A program made the translations under genes and the position numbers. The notes beneath the pieces are model-generated. The model did no database searches. It had not been told where the DNA came from and worked only from the letters and a program-made list of their open reading frames with translations. Positions 12,401 through 23,048 of a DNA stretch of 64,000 bases are shown one piece after another (the stretch's first letter is position 1; each line of letters opens with the position of its first letter). Origin of the DNA: Limonium bicolor (Eukaryota; Streptophyta; Magnoliopsida; Caryophyllales; Plumbaginaceae); the NCBI GenBank assembly GCA_023374045.1, contig CM041778.1:94428839-94492838 (forward strand), written 5' to 3'.

Positions 12401-13846
12401 GGAGATTCTTCTGACTTATGCTAGCGACTTTGATCAGTGGTCCAAGTAACACATTTTTTTATATGAAGGTTTACCAGCGTCAAATGTCAAAAGAAGGGCT
12501 CCAGAAAGTAATTCAACAGGAGCAGGGTGATAGTAAGGTGCTTGGATTAAGTATGCTTCATGTCGTTCTGAATTAATTTTTACTTTTTCTATTCAATTCA
12601 CTAACAACCTTATATGCAGGGAAACTTGTTATCTACGGAAGATCTACGTGATCTCTTTACATATCATGAAGACACCAGGTAATATGCTTTCCTCCTTTTG
12701 GTTGTTCTCTACTGTCTTCAATTCTTCTGTATGCATCATTATTTTTACCTCATTTCTTGAGGCGTCAGAACTCAGGATATTTTTGACTGTATCCGTCCCT
12801 TTGAAGATGTGCTTAACTAGACTGAGATAATAGGTTAGGAACTTAATAAATTGGATATAAAGATGGGGGACTTAAGGGCTAAACACCAATTGCTGCTGAA
12901 GATCTGATTAATATGGTGCACTGTTGGGAGGTTGAAGTTCTATCTCTATCCTGTGTTGTCACTCACATTTTCTTTCCCTTGCAGGTCTGATATTCATGAA
13001 AAGATGAACTGTCATCGTTGTAGAGATGTTGTGCAAAATAATGGCATAGATGAAGCGGAGGGAGTTGAAACAGATAGTAATGGTGCTCGTGAATCTGGTC
13101 AAGTCACAGCTGACATCGGTGGATTTGCTGAACTTGCTGGATGCTTGCATATGTTGAAGGACTCAGAAAGACAGGTAGGTTATTCAGCTCGAGTATTATC
13201 CTTATTCCTTACCAATTATTTGTGTGTCGTTTTAAAGTGTTCCATTAAATTTGCTTTTCATCAAAGGTGGGAAGTCCCCTGGAAGAGGATTTATACAGTT
13301 GGGGGCATCATTCATTTCCATCCTCAGTACCCGACGTTATTTTTCAGGCATCAGCGGGGGATGAGGTAAGCTTTTCACAGAAGAAACTTCAATTAGCTTC
13401 AGGGTTACTGAAACCGAAGAATCCTCTTACTTATCAAGCTAACGATTACTTTCTACTTGCTTACTGTAGCTTGAAGAATGCTGATTTCTGTAATTTTTTG
13501 GGTAATATGGTGGACATCGCAGGTTAGTTTTGTGTTCACCAACCAAGTTGATGGAAAGCTCGTTCCTGTTGAATCTATGCGACCAAAGAAGACAGACAGC
13601 AGTCTAATGGAAAATCAGACAAAACATTTGTCTGCTAATGTGCGTGAGAATTTGGTAAAAAAAGCTTCATCCGGGACATGCTCTGATCCCCAGATTCTGA
13701 AGCCCATGAAGTTGGGTTCATCATGGACTGATGCCAAACGGCACGTGCCAATGTTAAGACCAAAGAAAGATCTTGGTAGTAGTAGTCTTCTACCTCTGAA
13801 AAGACCAGTGCAGCAGTGTGTTGCTGAAGATGACGACTTTCAGTAG
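6494..13846 (+). CDS. RAD54: RAD54-type SNF2 DNA translocase (homologous recombination), 21 exons
   Basis: Snf2-family ATPase of the Rad54 branch, which works with RAD51 in nuclear homologous recombination. Exons: ~6494-6649, 6882-7262, 8052-8138, 8234-8473, 8540-8665, 8752-8808, 8888-8973, 9206-9301, 9521-9571, 9853-9926, 10000-10086, 10936-11027, 11121-11253, 11865-11984, 12061-12174, 12274-12357, 12469-12537, 12620-12678, 12985-13174, 13267-13365, 13523-13846. Visible motifs: acidic N-terminus; [14 protein letters not shown]; Walker A DDMG/LGKT split by intron 3; [10 protein letters not shown] (motif II); LLSGTPMQ (III); [28 protein letters not shown] (V); [14 protein letters not shown] (VI); a C-terminal tail ending EDDDFQ. 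Exons 11-21 read cleanly. Exons 1, 2 (three sites), 4 (~8,380), 7 (~8,917) and 10 (~9,921) each need one-base frame corrections, with conserved residues intact on both sides. The start codon is uncertain. Either the assembly has indel errors or the 5' half is decaying. Confidence 0.9.
7263..8051 (+). other. RAD54 intron 2 (789 bp)
   Basis: Begins GTATTT after ...CATCAAAG and ends in ...GAATGCAG. The split codon restores Arg before EGVQFMF. No separate gene or complete mobile element was seen inside. Confidence 0.8.
11461..11696. mobile_element. Stowaway MITE in RAD54 intron 13
   Basis: A 236-bp element flanked by TA on both sides (11,459-11,460 and 11,697-11,698). Both ends start CTCCCTCCGTCCTGAATTGA and continue identically for about 31 bases before diverging. 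The CTCCCTCCGT end and TA duplication identify Stowaway (Tc1/mariner-derived). The AT-rich centre has no coding capacity. It sits between exons 13 and 14 and does not disturb a splice site. Confidence 0.95.
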
Positions 13847-13880
13847 GTTGGCCTCAATCTATCTCTCATCTTTCCTCTTA

Positions 13881-13905
13881 GGGGGCGCTTGGTTAGTGGG
13901 TATGG
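13881..13905 (+). repeat. Left terminal inverted repeat of the PIF/Harbinger element
   Basis: Pairs with 18,686-18,710. GGG at the tip, a shared GCTTGGT block and a shared GTGGGTATG block are conserved. Adjacent to the target duplication TTA. Confidence 0.9.
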
Positions 13906-15712
13906 CAATAAATCAATGGGAATGGAAATGTTTTTTTCCTATTTCCATGCTTGGTAGATAAAAATCCTGTTTTTTAGAAAAGGGAATGACAATTAAATAA
14001 CTCCTATTCCCAGAATTTGATAACCACCCCTCCCCATGGTTATCAAATTTTCATTAACAACGGGAATGAAAATTTGAGCGGCGTAAATTTCGGAAGAAAA
14101 TGAAACTTAAAATCATTTCCTATTTCGAATCTCTATACGTGCATATATATGTATTTTTACTTCAACAAACTACAGATATCTCTTCCACAATATCCTCACC
14201 CACCGTAAACATATTCTTTCTTATAACTCCAGCATTTATCGAGTAGCAATCATCCACAACGGTTTCATCATCTACATTTACCCAGGTAATGCTCCTCATC
14301 TATCCAAGTTTTTTTTCTTCAATTTTCTTTGTATTCACCGAAACTCTTGTTTCCAAACCAATCTAATATTCTCTGTCAAGTTTCTGTTATTCTCCTTCAC
14401 ACCAGTCATGATACTGGCGATCACTCTGCATGTGTGGCGGCATTGATGGCTACAAAATGGACTCATCAAACTCAACCAATTACGACTTACCAGCAAAATA
14501 GGAACCGTTGCCTTGTCGAGATTCATTCATACATACTCATGCACGTTTCATCCATCCAACATAGTTTTGTTTTAGATAAAAAGTCTGCCGTCATCTAAAT
14601 CCTAATCGCAGTCATAATTCCTGTATTCACAATCAGGAAAATGAGCTCTTTATTATCCTGTCTCTTCTCATTCATCTATTCATTCACACAACCATTTTCT
14701 CAGCCTGCTCATTGAATACAGAAAACCACGCTTCACCACACTTCACGTTCGTATTCTTTTGCCTCTTTTTTTTGATAAGGTGGCTACATAGTAGCGATGA
14801 GTAGTAAAAAAAAATTCATTGCCACTTTCTCAGCCTGCTCATTGAGTTCCAGACAAGAACGTTCTTCATTGTGTGGTTTCTTTTGTTAGTCGGCCATTCA
14901 CATTTTTTTACTAATACATTATTCTCTTCTCATCAATTGAAAAAAAGTCTACCTATTCGCATGGTACCATGGTATTTTTTTCCTTTTTTTTGATACAAAG
15001 GGTATTTTTTTCTGATTATATGGGTGATCACCATCACTAGTTTCATCTTTGTTGTTCGTTTAGGTCGATACTCTAATGCTAGTTTCTGAGATTTACTCTA
15101 AAATAGAAAAAGTGCACCGTGTTGTTATCTGTTGTAAATGTAGTACCACGATGGTTTGATAAATTCAGTTTTTGAGACACCCAACTGAGGTACCCTAGAA
15201 AATGGGGTGGATGGTACAGGTTTATAATGTTTGTTAATATCTATATAATTCAGTCACTCAAGTAGATCATGCTTTTACATGTAGAATCATTCTAAAATAA
15301 TTTGACGCCTTGATTATTAATGTCATTGTTGTTGGGATAGACTTATGATAAAGAAGTATGGTCTAACTAACAAAGGGGAAAAACATGCATGTGTTTGATC
15401 ACTAATGCTATGTCACACGTTATTTTATAAAGATGATGTTGTATCTTTGTTATGAATCCCATGGCAACATCTTAATATTCTCTTTCTATTTTCATGCAGT
15501 TATTAGATTTGCAGTTTAATCATTTGGTAAGTTTCTTCGGTTGCCTTCTTTTAGTTTATGCCACTACCTTTTATGCACTCAAGTATGTTTCTTTACACAT
15601 ATTTCATCGGATGTTCTAGTAATCTAACGGTATTATTTTTGCACTCATCTTGTCATTAATGTTATAATGGTAGATGTCGATAATGCATCTATGTTCTTAT
15701 ATATTTGCAGTT
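13906..15712. other. Subterminal and 5' region of the Harbinger element
   Basis: No protein-coding segment recognised. Contains the subterminal GGGAATGG-like motifs close to the end. An 18-nt string TCTCAGCCTGCTCATTGA occurs twice, near 14,699 and 14,827, a small internal duplication. ATTTGCAG just before the transposase ATG at 15,713 suggests a 5' leader intron. Confidence 0.5.
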
Positions 15713-17069
15713 ATGGCTCGCCATCCTGTTAGGAGGTACTTGGTTACTGTACCACATATAGGACAAACATATAAGATGAGGGTACTAGTTGCATTATGTG
15801 TCTTATTGGTCATGATCATGTACTTGCTTAGAAAGATAAAACATAGTGATAAGATCACGACAATGCCGGATCGAATTAACCGATTTAGGTATTTAAATGA
15901 CATGATAACCCAGAGTGATATAGTATGCCTAGAACAACTTAGGATGGATAGATCATGTTTTAAGGTTCTTTGTCATTTGGTGCGGGATATCGGTGGACTG
16001 AGTGATACGAAGAATATGAACGTTGAAGAAATGGTTGCAATATTTGTGCACATATTAGCGTATGATGAGAAAACTCGAGAAATTGGTTTCAACTTCAAAA
16101 GATCAAGGGAAACGATTAGTAGAAATTTTCATCGTGTTTTGAGAGCAGTGCTGAAGCTTTGGAATGTTTTGTTGAAAACCCCCGAGCCAATAGATGCTGA
16201 ATGTGGAGATGAAAGGTGGAAGTGGTTTAAGGTACAACTATAAACTTGAATCAGTATTTTTTAAAATTTAGTGGTAATATATATATAACATAAATTTACA
16301 ATATTTTAGAACTGTTTGGGAGCTTTGGATGGGACTTATATCGAAGTGAAAGTCCCACTTGCTGATAAGGCAAGATATCGTACAAGAAAGCAGAAGATAG
16401 CTACAAACATGCTTGGTGTATGTGCTCCAGATATGCAGTTTATATATGTGCTACCTGGTTGGGAAGGGTCGGCAGCTGATGCTAGAATTTTACGAGATGC
16501 ATTATCTAGACAAAATGGTTTGAAAGTTCCTCGAGGTGCGACCCTTTATAACATTTCGCCATAGGTGGATATTATATATGTATACTAATAAGTCTTAGTT
16601 TATATATAGGTCAATACTACCTTGTTGATGCGGGATATAGGAATTGTGAAGGATTTTAGCTCCTTATAGGGGTCAACGTTATCATCTCAATGATTGGAGG
16701 GACGGGAGCCAACCTGCTACTGCACATGAGTACTTTAATATGAAACATTCATCAGCCAGGAATGTAATTGAGAGAACATTTGGTTTGTTAAAGTTGCGAT
16801 GGGGTATCATGAGGAACCACTGCTATTATCCAATTGATACTCAAATAGATATAATTCTAGCATGCTGCTATCTACATAACCTTATAAGACAACAAATGAG
16901 CTACGATCCATTTGAAGCACAATTAGGTGCTGTCACGCAAAACAATGGTGAAGATGGAGAATATATTGACACCGTTGAGGCGTCAACACAATGGACAGCA
17001 TGGAGAGACAGTTTAGCTGAAGAAATGTTCAATGCTTGGAGAACAAGAAGACAAACACGACAACATTAG
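15713..17069 (+). CDS. PIF/Harbinger transposase
   Basis: DDE transposase for the surrounding element. Exon 1 15,713-16,231 (173 codons): basic start [10 protein letters not shown], a hydrophobic stretch around residues 24-40, then the N-terminal helical domain with [20 protein letters not shown] and a helix-turn-helix-like [16 protein letters not shown]. Exon 2 16,310-16,535: [13 protein letters not shown] (first catalytic Asp, codon 16,328) and [12 protein letters not shown] (second Asp, codon 16,478). Exon 3 16,620-17,069: [11 protein letters not shown], then [17 protein letters not shown] (catalytic Glu, codon 16,770). All introns are GT...AG with phases that match. One defect: a one-base loss around 16,654-16,658 gives a TAG right after CEGF. 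The expected [10 protein letters not shown] continues in the next frame. The protein is otherwise complete, so the copy is either recently broken or mis-sequenced. I chose ATG 15,713 because it follows an acceptor-like CAG. Confidence 0.9.
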
Positions 17070-17283
17070 TGATTTATGTTATGTAGTGATATTTAGCTAC
17101 GAAACTATAGATTTTTATAAATAAATTATTAGTTATTTCTTTAAACGTTGTTTCACATTTGATGCTAAACTTGTTTGAGCTCTTTAGTTATTATTTGATT
17201 AATAAAACATTGCTTATTGATTGATGTTTCCTATTTATATTCCATCTTTTGATTAATCACAATGCTTATTTTATTTGTGTAAG

Positions 17284-18276
17284 ATGGATACCCAATCAGC
17301 AGCAGTTGAACAACAAGAAGAAATTGAGAGAGGACGAGAAAAAAAAAAGATTATGGACTCCAGACGAGGAAGCTGTTCTTGTTGATATTTTGTACGAAAT
17401 GAATGAAACTGGCTGGAAGGTTGACACTGGTCATAAAAATGGATATCACACATACATTGAAAAGGAAATGGCTACGAGAATCCCTGGATGCACCATTAAA
17501 GCTAACCCGCATATCAAATCAAAAGTGAAGATTCTGAAAAACTTACTTGCTTACATACTAGAAATTCAAAAGAATGGTAGTGGATTTGGATGGGATGAAA
17601 ATGAAGATGGTGACAAGCAACAAGGATCTTTTCATTGGCTGGGCAAAGGTATGAAGTTGTTTCAATTTTTTATGCTTTATTTTTATGGTACTTTTTATAT
17701 ATTGAAATATGTGTCTTTATTTCAAACTACAGAGTCGTCCTGGAGCAAAGGCTTTGTATGGAAAACAGTTTCCTCATTTTGAAAAATTGTGTGAGATATA
17801 TGCCAAGGATAGAGCTACAGGAGTGAAAGCTCGTGGTCCTGGTGATGAACCAGTGGTTGACCTAACCAAGGATACAAATATTGATATTGATGATGACGTT
17901 GAGGATGACGACCCAGATCTATCTATTCCTAGAAATAATGATCAAGGAATTAAAAATAAGAGTTTGAAAAGAAAAAGGAAGAAGATTGAGAACGAAGATG
18001 TCGTAGAGCAAAGCATTACACATCTGGCAAAGTCTATTGGCAGTCTTATCGAGATGGAAAAACAAAAGATGGTAAGTGTTCATGAAGTAGTGGAGCAAAG
18101 AAAAAATTTGCTTCCAATGTTGAAAGCAATTTCAAGAGAATGCATCGTTTACTACGACCGACGTCAAGGCTGCTAGTATTATTGGTCTTGATGATGCGAA
18201 GATGGATTTGTTTTTTAACATGGATGATGAGATGAAAATCGTATATGCCAAACAACAAATCGAGTCTAATCCATAA
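17284..18276 (+). CDS. Myb/SANT-like protein of the PIF/Harbinger element (ORF1)
   Basis: DNA-binding partner needed with the transposase for Harbinger mobility. Exon 1 runs from ATG 17,284 to the GT at 17,649; exon 2 resumes at 17,733. A SANT/Myb-like tri-helix starts at RLWTPDEEAVLVDILYEM, followed by GWKVDTG, the conserved SGFGWDE block, then in exon 2 PHFEKLCEIYAKDRATG, an acidic stretch, a KRKRKK nuclear-signal-like cluster and a C-terminal helix. The frame changes at least three times, each by a single base: in the A10 run at 17,339-17,348, around 17,610-17,625 (before the intron), and around 18,140-18,160, after which the last 40 residues (LDDAKMDLFFNM...) end at TAA 18,274. Starts just 0.2 kb after the transposase and in the same orientation. 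Confidence 0.8.
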
Positions 18277-18685
18277 ACAATTTGTTTGTTATTTTGAGTT
18301 TTTAGGTTTCAAGTGACTTCTAGAAAATAAGTGGTCTTTAACTTAATTTTTATGGTAGTGTATCCATTAATTTATGTTTTTCTTTTGTTACAAACATTTC
18401 ATTGATAATCCCAATGTTAAGTTTTATTTTATATGTTAAAGAATAATTTAAACTTGACCTAAATGCTTTTATATTATTTTTTATAATATTTTTATTCACT
18501 GTAATTATAAAATATTTAGCATAATTATTTAATTAACAAATATATCAAATTATGTGTATAACCTACCAAGCATGGGAATAACGTTTGTAGTTACCAACCA
18601 AGGGAATGGAAATACACTAAACCATTCCCATTCCCTACATTCCCATACCCATTCCTAATATTTCTATTCCCATTCCCACTAATTC

Positions 18686-18710
18686 TCATACCCACCTACC
18701 AAGCAGACCC
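18686..18710 (-). repeat. Right terminal inverted repeat of the PIF/Harbinger element
   Basis: Inverted partner of 13,881-13,905, followed directly by TTA at 18,711-18,713. Confidence 0.9.
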
Positions 18711-20502
18711 TTAGTGTTGTATATGAATGAATATGTATGACACAATACACAACATTCTAGTCTAGTTCCTTCATAGTTAAGATAGTTCTTTCGGGTTAGA
18801 TTGACTGTCACAAGTCTGGAGGCATGTTGCCATATACAGTAAAAGTATCCGGGCCATAAAGAAATTAATGGAGACATCAAAGGTTTCAAATTGACTGGAT
18901 TAGGATTGTGAAAAATCTCATCCGCCACTGATTGTATATAATGTAACAGCATTGTCATTAACACTTCACAGGGATCTTGATTGTAGATTGATTTTTCTTG
19001 CTGTTGGATTTGTATGATCTATTTGTTGGTTTGTTTGACAATGGATACTGGGAGATGCATTGCATTTGATGAAGGTTGGCTTGTTGTACAGTACAACAAA
19101 GGGGAGCAGAGCTACCCATAAGCAAACACTGAAGAAAAATATCAAACCAAAACCAAGGACATCACTAAGAAAATCAAACCAGAACAGGAGGGAACTCTGT
19201 CAATCAAACCTAACTCTATCCTTGCAACCCTTCAAACTCTTGGCCTCTATGCTATCTTGATGCTAGAGAAACCTGACAAAATACATGCCTAGCAATTACG
19301 TCGTTGTTTGTTTTTCTCTTCTGCCCTTATATCTTCGCCTCACAACAATATCGTTTTACCATTGATGCTTCCAAATTCTAGGGTACATTTGAGTATGGAC
19401 ATCATACTTCCCCTCACTTCAAGCATTTCCTTGCATGCACATTCCTCTCCTATATTCTTGGAATAGAAGTCTCGAAAGCCAACGGATAGGAGTCCTCATG
19501 TCTCCGAAGGCCAACCTGTGCATTTCCTTTGAAACGGACCTTGTCTCTTCCCCATAAGATACACCGCTGCTCCCTTAATACATTGGTTCAAAGAATAATA
19601 TTCCGGCGCATCAAAATCATCAAGATATCATTTTGACTATGATACACTGTTGGGCAAGCCATAAACACTCATCGAATCAAGAGGTCAGATGACACTTTTC
19701 AGCTCATCTACACATCATTTTCCTAGTTCGGCAGATAGATCAAGTAGGAAGCAAGCCCTACGGTCAAGGTATTAGAGGCTTAAGCACCTATCCATGATGA
19801 CCACCAAGCTTTGTCTCTCATCTTACTTTCTATGAGTTGAAGGTGATGTATAAGTATTAGAGGTAGTTTTCGTTCCGGTCTTTCGGGTTTCCTATCCTAT
19901 CACTGCACTCTCAAGTGGACAAGGGAATATGCCGCGCGCTCTCACGGATCATGTATAAAAACAGTAGCGCGACAGATTCTTTTTTTTTTTTTTAATCAAA
20001 TTGACATAGACAACTTGGGTCTATGAAAAGACTCTTTCATCTTGAAGCTTACACAAAAAACATAGGGATATCCTTACACCTCCCCTTAAAGCTTCTGTAG
20101 CTACACTGGTAACCGCAACAAAAATACCTGGACATAAAAACCCAATTAACTTGGATTTTCGTTTTCTTTTTCGTTCAACATTCTTTGCACATTGGAGGCA
20201 TTAGAATCAGCACTGAAACGAGGTGACCCGCAACTCTTTTCTTTCCTCTAATCTGAGGCTGTTATTTCCTCCGCATTTTGTTTAGCAATTCAATACAGAA
20301 ACCCCTGGAATTTATAATTTGAATGATTACTGAATCTCTGTGCGATAAACCCATCATCCTATAATATAAGCTAGCATTTCCTTTGTGCAAAGTCAGCTAA
20401 TCAAATTTCTCGTTTCTCCAAAAAAAGAGGGATAAGATGGATGGACAACAATAATCTAAGACCGGTTACCTCTCCATTAGCTAACTATCAGTAGTAAATG
20501 AA
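18711..20502. other. Intergenic region between convergent RAD54 and NifU-domain genes
   Basis: The first few hundred bases probably are the displaced remainder of the RAD54 3' UTR and flank. A T15 run lies near 19,979-19,993. A short frame at 19,060-19,260 has no recognisable family. The part just before 20,503 should contain the 3' UTR of the minus-strand NifU-domain gene. No transposon ends were recognised. Confidence 0.4.
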
Positions 20503-21081
20503 TCAAAAGCTCGCGGGGCTATCATCCAGCTGCTTCTCATCCTCTATCTCAACCTCTAGAATCTCAGGAATCCTCTGTCGCAAGTAATTAGAGAGCCGAG
20601 CGAGTACCATGGAGCGTGTATGCCAGAATTTGCCTCTAAGACGAAGCTTGATAAAGGGTCCATCTAGATCAGCCAGCTCCACTTGCCCCGTTATCCCAAC
20701 AGAGGTGTCAAACAGCTGTGCAAGCTCCAACTTCGCATCTTCTAGTACCTTCTCAACGTTTTCCTCTGTGAGATCTAGCGGCTGTGGAGTTGATGACGCG
20801 GCCGCCTTAGCCATTACTAGTCTTCTTGGCAAGCGTCTGCCTCTCCCTGAATTATGTGATAATAGTACTCCTGTACCGGCAGTGTAGTAGTCATTTGGAC
20901 ATTTTCTTGATGATGAGTTCCATTCAGTTATCCTCCGCAACTGTTTGTTAGGAAGGGATGATGATGCTGAAGCCCTAGGTTTATGGAGTCTTGTGGCATT
21001 TGGAGCCGTGAGCGCATGAACGGGGGAATAGTACTTGGCATTATGACACTGGAAAAACTGGTGTTGTAGTCCAGCAGCCAT
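20503..21081 (-). CDS. NifU C-terminal-domain protein without CxxC, probable chloroplast
   Basis: Intronless 192-residue protein. Residues 1-90 are rich in Ser, Arg, Ala and Asn and lack acidic residues for most of their length, as in a chloroplast transit peptide. Residues 103-180 match the NifU/NFU C-terminal domain: LTEENVEKVLEDAKLEL at the start, QVELADLDGPFIKLRLRG in the middle, and LRQRIPEILEVE at the end. In Fe-S scaffold NFU proteins the middle block is followed by a CxxC pair that binds the cluster. Here the site reads GKFWHTRSMVLAR and has no cysteine. It is therefore unlikely to carry a cluster itself; a structural or regulatory role in plastids is my inference. ATG 21,079-21,081 is the first Met of the frame and gives the transit peptide. 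The gene converges with RAD54. Confidence 0.85.
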   Translation of the reverse strand: MAAGLQHQFFQCHNAKYYSPVHALTAPNATRLHKPRASASSSLPNKQLRRITEWNSSSRKCPNDYYTAGTGVLLSHNSGRGRRLPRRLVMAKAAASSTPQPLDLTEENVEKVLEDAKLELAQLFDTSVGITGQVELADLDGPFIKLRLRGKFWHTRSMVLARLSNYLRQRIPEILEVEIEDEKQLDDSPASF

Positions 21082-21591
21082 TTCTGTGTTTCTTTCCTTC
21101 CCTCGGGAGTGATAACTGATATGGATAAGTGGGTGAGTTGGGACGGGTGAAGGTGTCCAGTTTGCATGATACTCTCAATAATATCAGTCATTTTAGAAAC
21201 TTGTACACTTGTTAAGAAAAGTAGAAAAATGATACATATAGCCTTACTTTTTACTTTTCTATCTAGATAATAATTGTTTTTGTGTTGAATAGTAGGGTTA
21301 AAAGTGGAAAAAAGTATGTCAAAAAGCTAGAATTATACATATTTTTGAACAAAAATCACAACCTAAAACGACAAATATTAATTTACGGAGGAAGTAATAA
21401 ATAACCGCACTCTTTTATATCATTTTTTAGTTAATTTCGTGTAGTGACTAGCTACGAGCCTATGACACATTCAAGGGGGAGTGCATGGAGTTAGACCCGT
21501 CAATTTTAAACCAATCCATATTTTTGTGGGTTAAAGTCTTGATCAATTTATTTTTTGGATTAGATTAGGGTAATAAACTAAGGGAAATTTC
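21082..21591. other. 5' flank and presumed promoter of the NifU-domain gene
   Basis: AT-rich. The first about 110 bases are probably 5' UTR of the minus-strand gene. An ACGGAGGAAGTA string near 21,385 resembles one end of a Stowaway-type MITE but no partner end was found. Confidence 0.4.
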
Positions 21592-22004
21592 ACTAAATAC
21601 CAATAAGTTTTTGCTTAATGCACGATATACCACTGTGTTTTTAAAATTACACAGGATAACACTATGTTGTTACTTATTTCATCAAATAACACTCTGACTC
21701 ATATTTTGTTAAATGTTCCATTAATATTCCAGGAAAATGACCAAACTACCCCTGTTATTAATTAACAACTTAAAAGTGATTTGTCATACTAATAAATTTC
21801 ATAAGACACCACTTTTGTTTAACTATTTATATGGGTAGTTTAGTCTTTTTTCTAAGGATATTAATGGAACATTTAACAAAATATGAAACAGAGTGTTATC
21901 TGGTGAAATAAGTAAAAACTTAAGTGTTATCCTGTGTAATTTTAAAAACACAGTGTTATATCGTGAATTAAGCGAAAACTTAGTGGTATTTGGTGAAAAT
22001 TCCC
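21592..22004. mobile_element. Mutator-like MITE with long inverted repeats (413 bp)
   Basis: Flanked by a 9-bp direct duplication, ATAAACTAA, at 21,583-21,591 and 22,005-22,013. The left arm starts GGGAAATTTCACTAAATACC and the right arm on the other strand GGGAATTTTCACCAAATACC. The arms remain similar for about 160 bases each (shared CACTGTGTTTTTAAAATTAC and AAATGTTCCATTAATAT), leaving a centre of under 100 bases. Long inverted arms with a 9-bp duplication are typical of Mutator-like non-autonomous elements. No coding capacity. Confidence 0.9.
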
Positions 22005-22271
22005 ATAAACTAATTTTGTTGGTCGGGTTAGGGTAGAGATCTAAACCTATGAGCCAACCCGAAACTTGAAAATATATTTGTTAATTATAAAAATTAAAAT
22101 ATTAATTTACATATATACATATATATCATTTTTAGATTAAATTATACCTTAGCCTTAAGCCCAAGTACTGTTGGACTATCCAACCTTTAATAATATCACA
22201 CAAACTTAACTAAGTAAATGACCTAACCAACTGCATATTAAACAAAGGGGTCAACCAGACCATAACATAAT

Positions 22272-23048
22272 TGAAATACCCCAAACTTAATTAGGGTGAT
22301 TAAAATTACTCTAATATGATATTGAGAGCCTATTAGTGCCTAATGAACTTTGGTAGAAAGAATAAATCCAAAGAAATAAGAAAAATGCTTAAAAAGCGAA
22401 AAACGCTAAATTGAGCGTTAAGTGACCCTAAGAGGAACACGACCTCGACAAGAGTATTGAATGGATTTTAAAGGCTTAATAAGGCCTCTATAAAATATAT
22501 GGAAACAATTCCTGAAGAAAACGGATCCAAATAATATGTTAAAACACTAATAAAGCTTTAGCGCACGCTTTTCGAGAAAACCCGAAAACGTGACTTTAAG
22601 TGGTCAAATGAACCCGTAAAAATTATAGTTCATTAAATAACTATAAATAAAAATTAATAGAATCTTAATAACCATTAAAATTAAAGAAATGAGAAAATTC
22701 CAAAAAACGCGCCCGGTTAGTGAATAGTGCTAAACCGGGTAAATAAACGAGCGTTTTCTGTAAAAGACGAAAAACACTCCAGCTGGTACATATATAGTGG
22801 GCCGGTTTTTAATTAGTAAACAGTCCCCTCACACACACTAATAAGCTAGAAAGAGAAGAAAGAAAGAAAAGAAAGAAAGAAAAGAAAAAGCAAAAAGGTA
22901 CTAAACTACCTTTTTCCCTCTCTCTCCTCCATTTCTTCCTTTTCCCTCTTCTCTTTCCTCTCTTTCTTTCTTCCTTGCCGATTTCTCCTCTCTCCCTCTG
23001 GTTGCTATTGTTTTTGAAGTTCTCCCCCTCCTTCCATGGCTTCTCTTC
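22272..23048 (+). mobile_element. LTR A: 5' part of a long Ty3/gypsy LTR
   Basis: Begins TGAAATACCCCAAACTTAA, the same start as LTR B and the LARD LTRs. It aligns along its length with LTR B: AAAAAGCGAAAA-AACGCT motifs, TAAAAGACGAAAAA, GGGCCGGTTTTTAAT, then a purine run and a pyrimidine run. It stops at CCATGGCTTCTCTTC, where LTR B begins. LTR B continues past the equivalent point (CCATGGCTTCTCTTCATTC), so A was cut by insertion of B. The rest of element A was not found in the window. Confidence 0.7.

Larger units (their letters stand above)
13881..18710 (+). mobile_element. Complete PIF/Harbinger element (4.83 kb) in the RAD54 3' UTR
   Basis: Flanked by direct TTA duplications (13,878-13,880 and 18,711-18,713). 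The left end is GGGGGCGCTTGGTTAGTGGG and the right end on the other strand is GGGTCTGCTTGGTAGGTGGG, a 25-bp terminal repeat with about 19 matches. Subterminal DNA on both sides is full of GGGAATGG-type repeats and internal copies of the TGCTTGGTAG motif, likely transposase binding sites. It carries the two expected genes on the same strand: transposase, then Myb/SANT-like. It is inserted 34 bp downstream of the RAD54 stop codon, so RAD54 transcripts would either read into it or end near it. Confidence 0.93.

Noticed and set aside
19261..20480. Possible organelle-derived insertion
   Set aside because: Some stretches look unlike the surrounding DNA, but I could not match them to any mitochondrial or plastid gene by eye.
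21380..21395. Stowaway MITE end near 21,385
   Set aside because: Only one end-like motif, with no inverted partner or TA-flanked second end within a few hundred bases.
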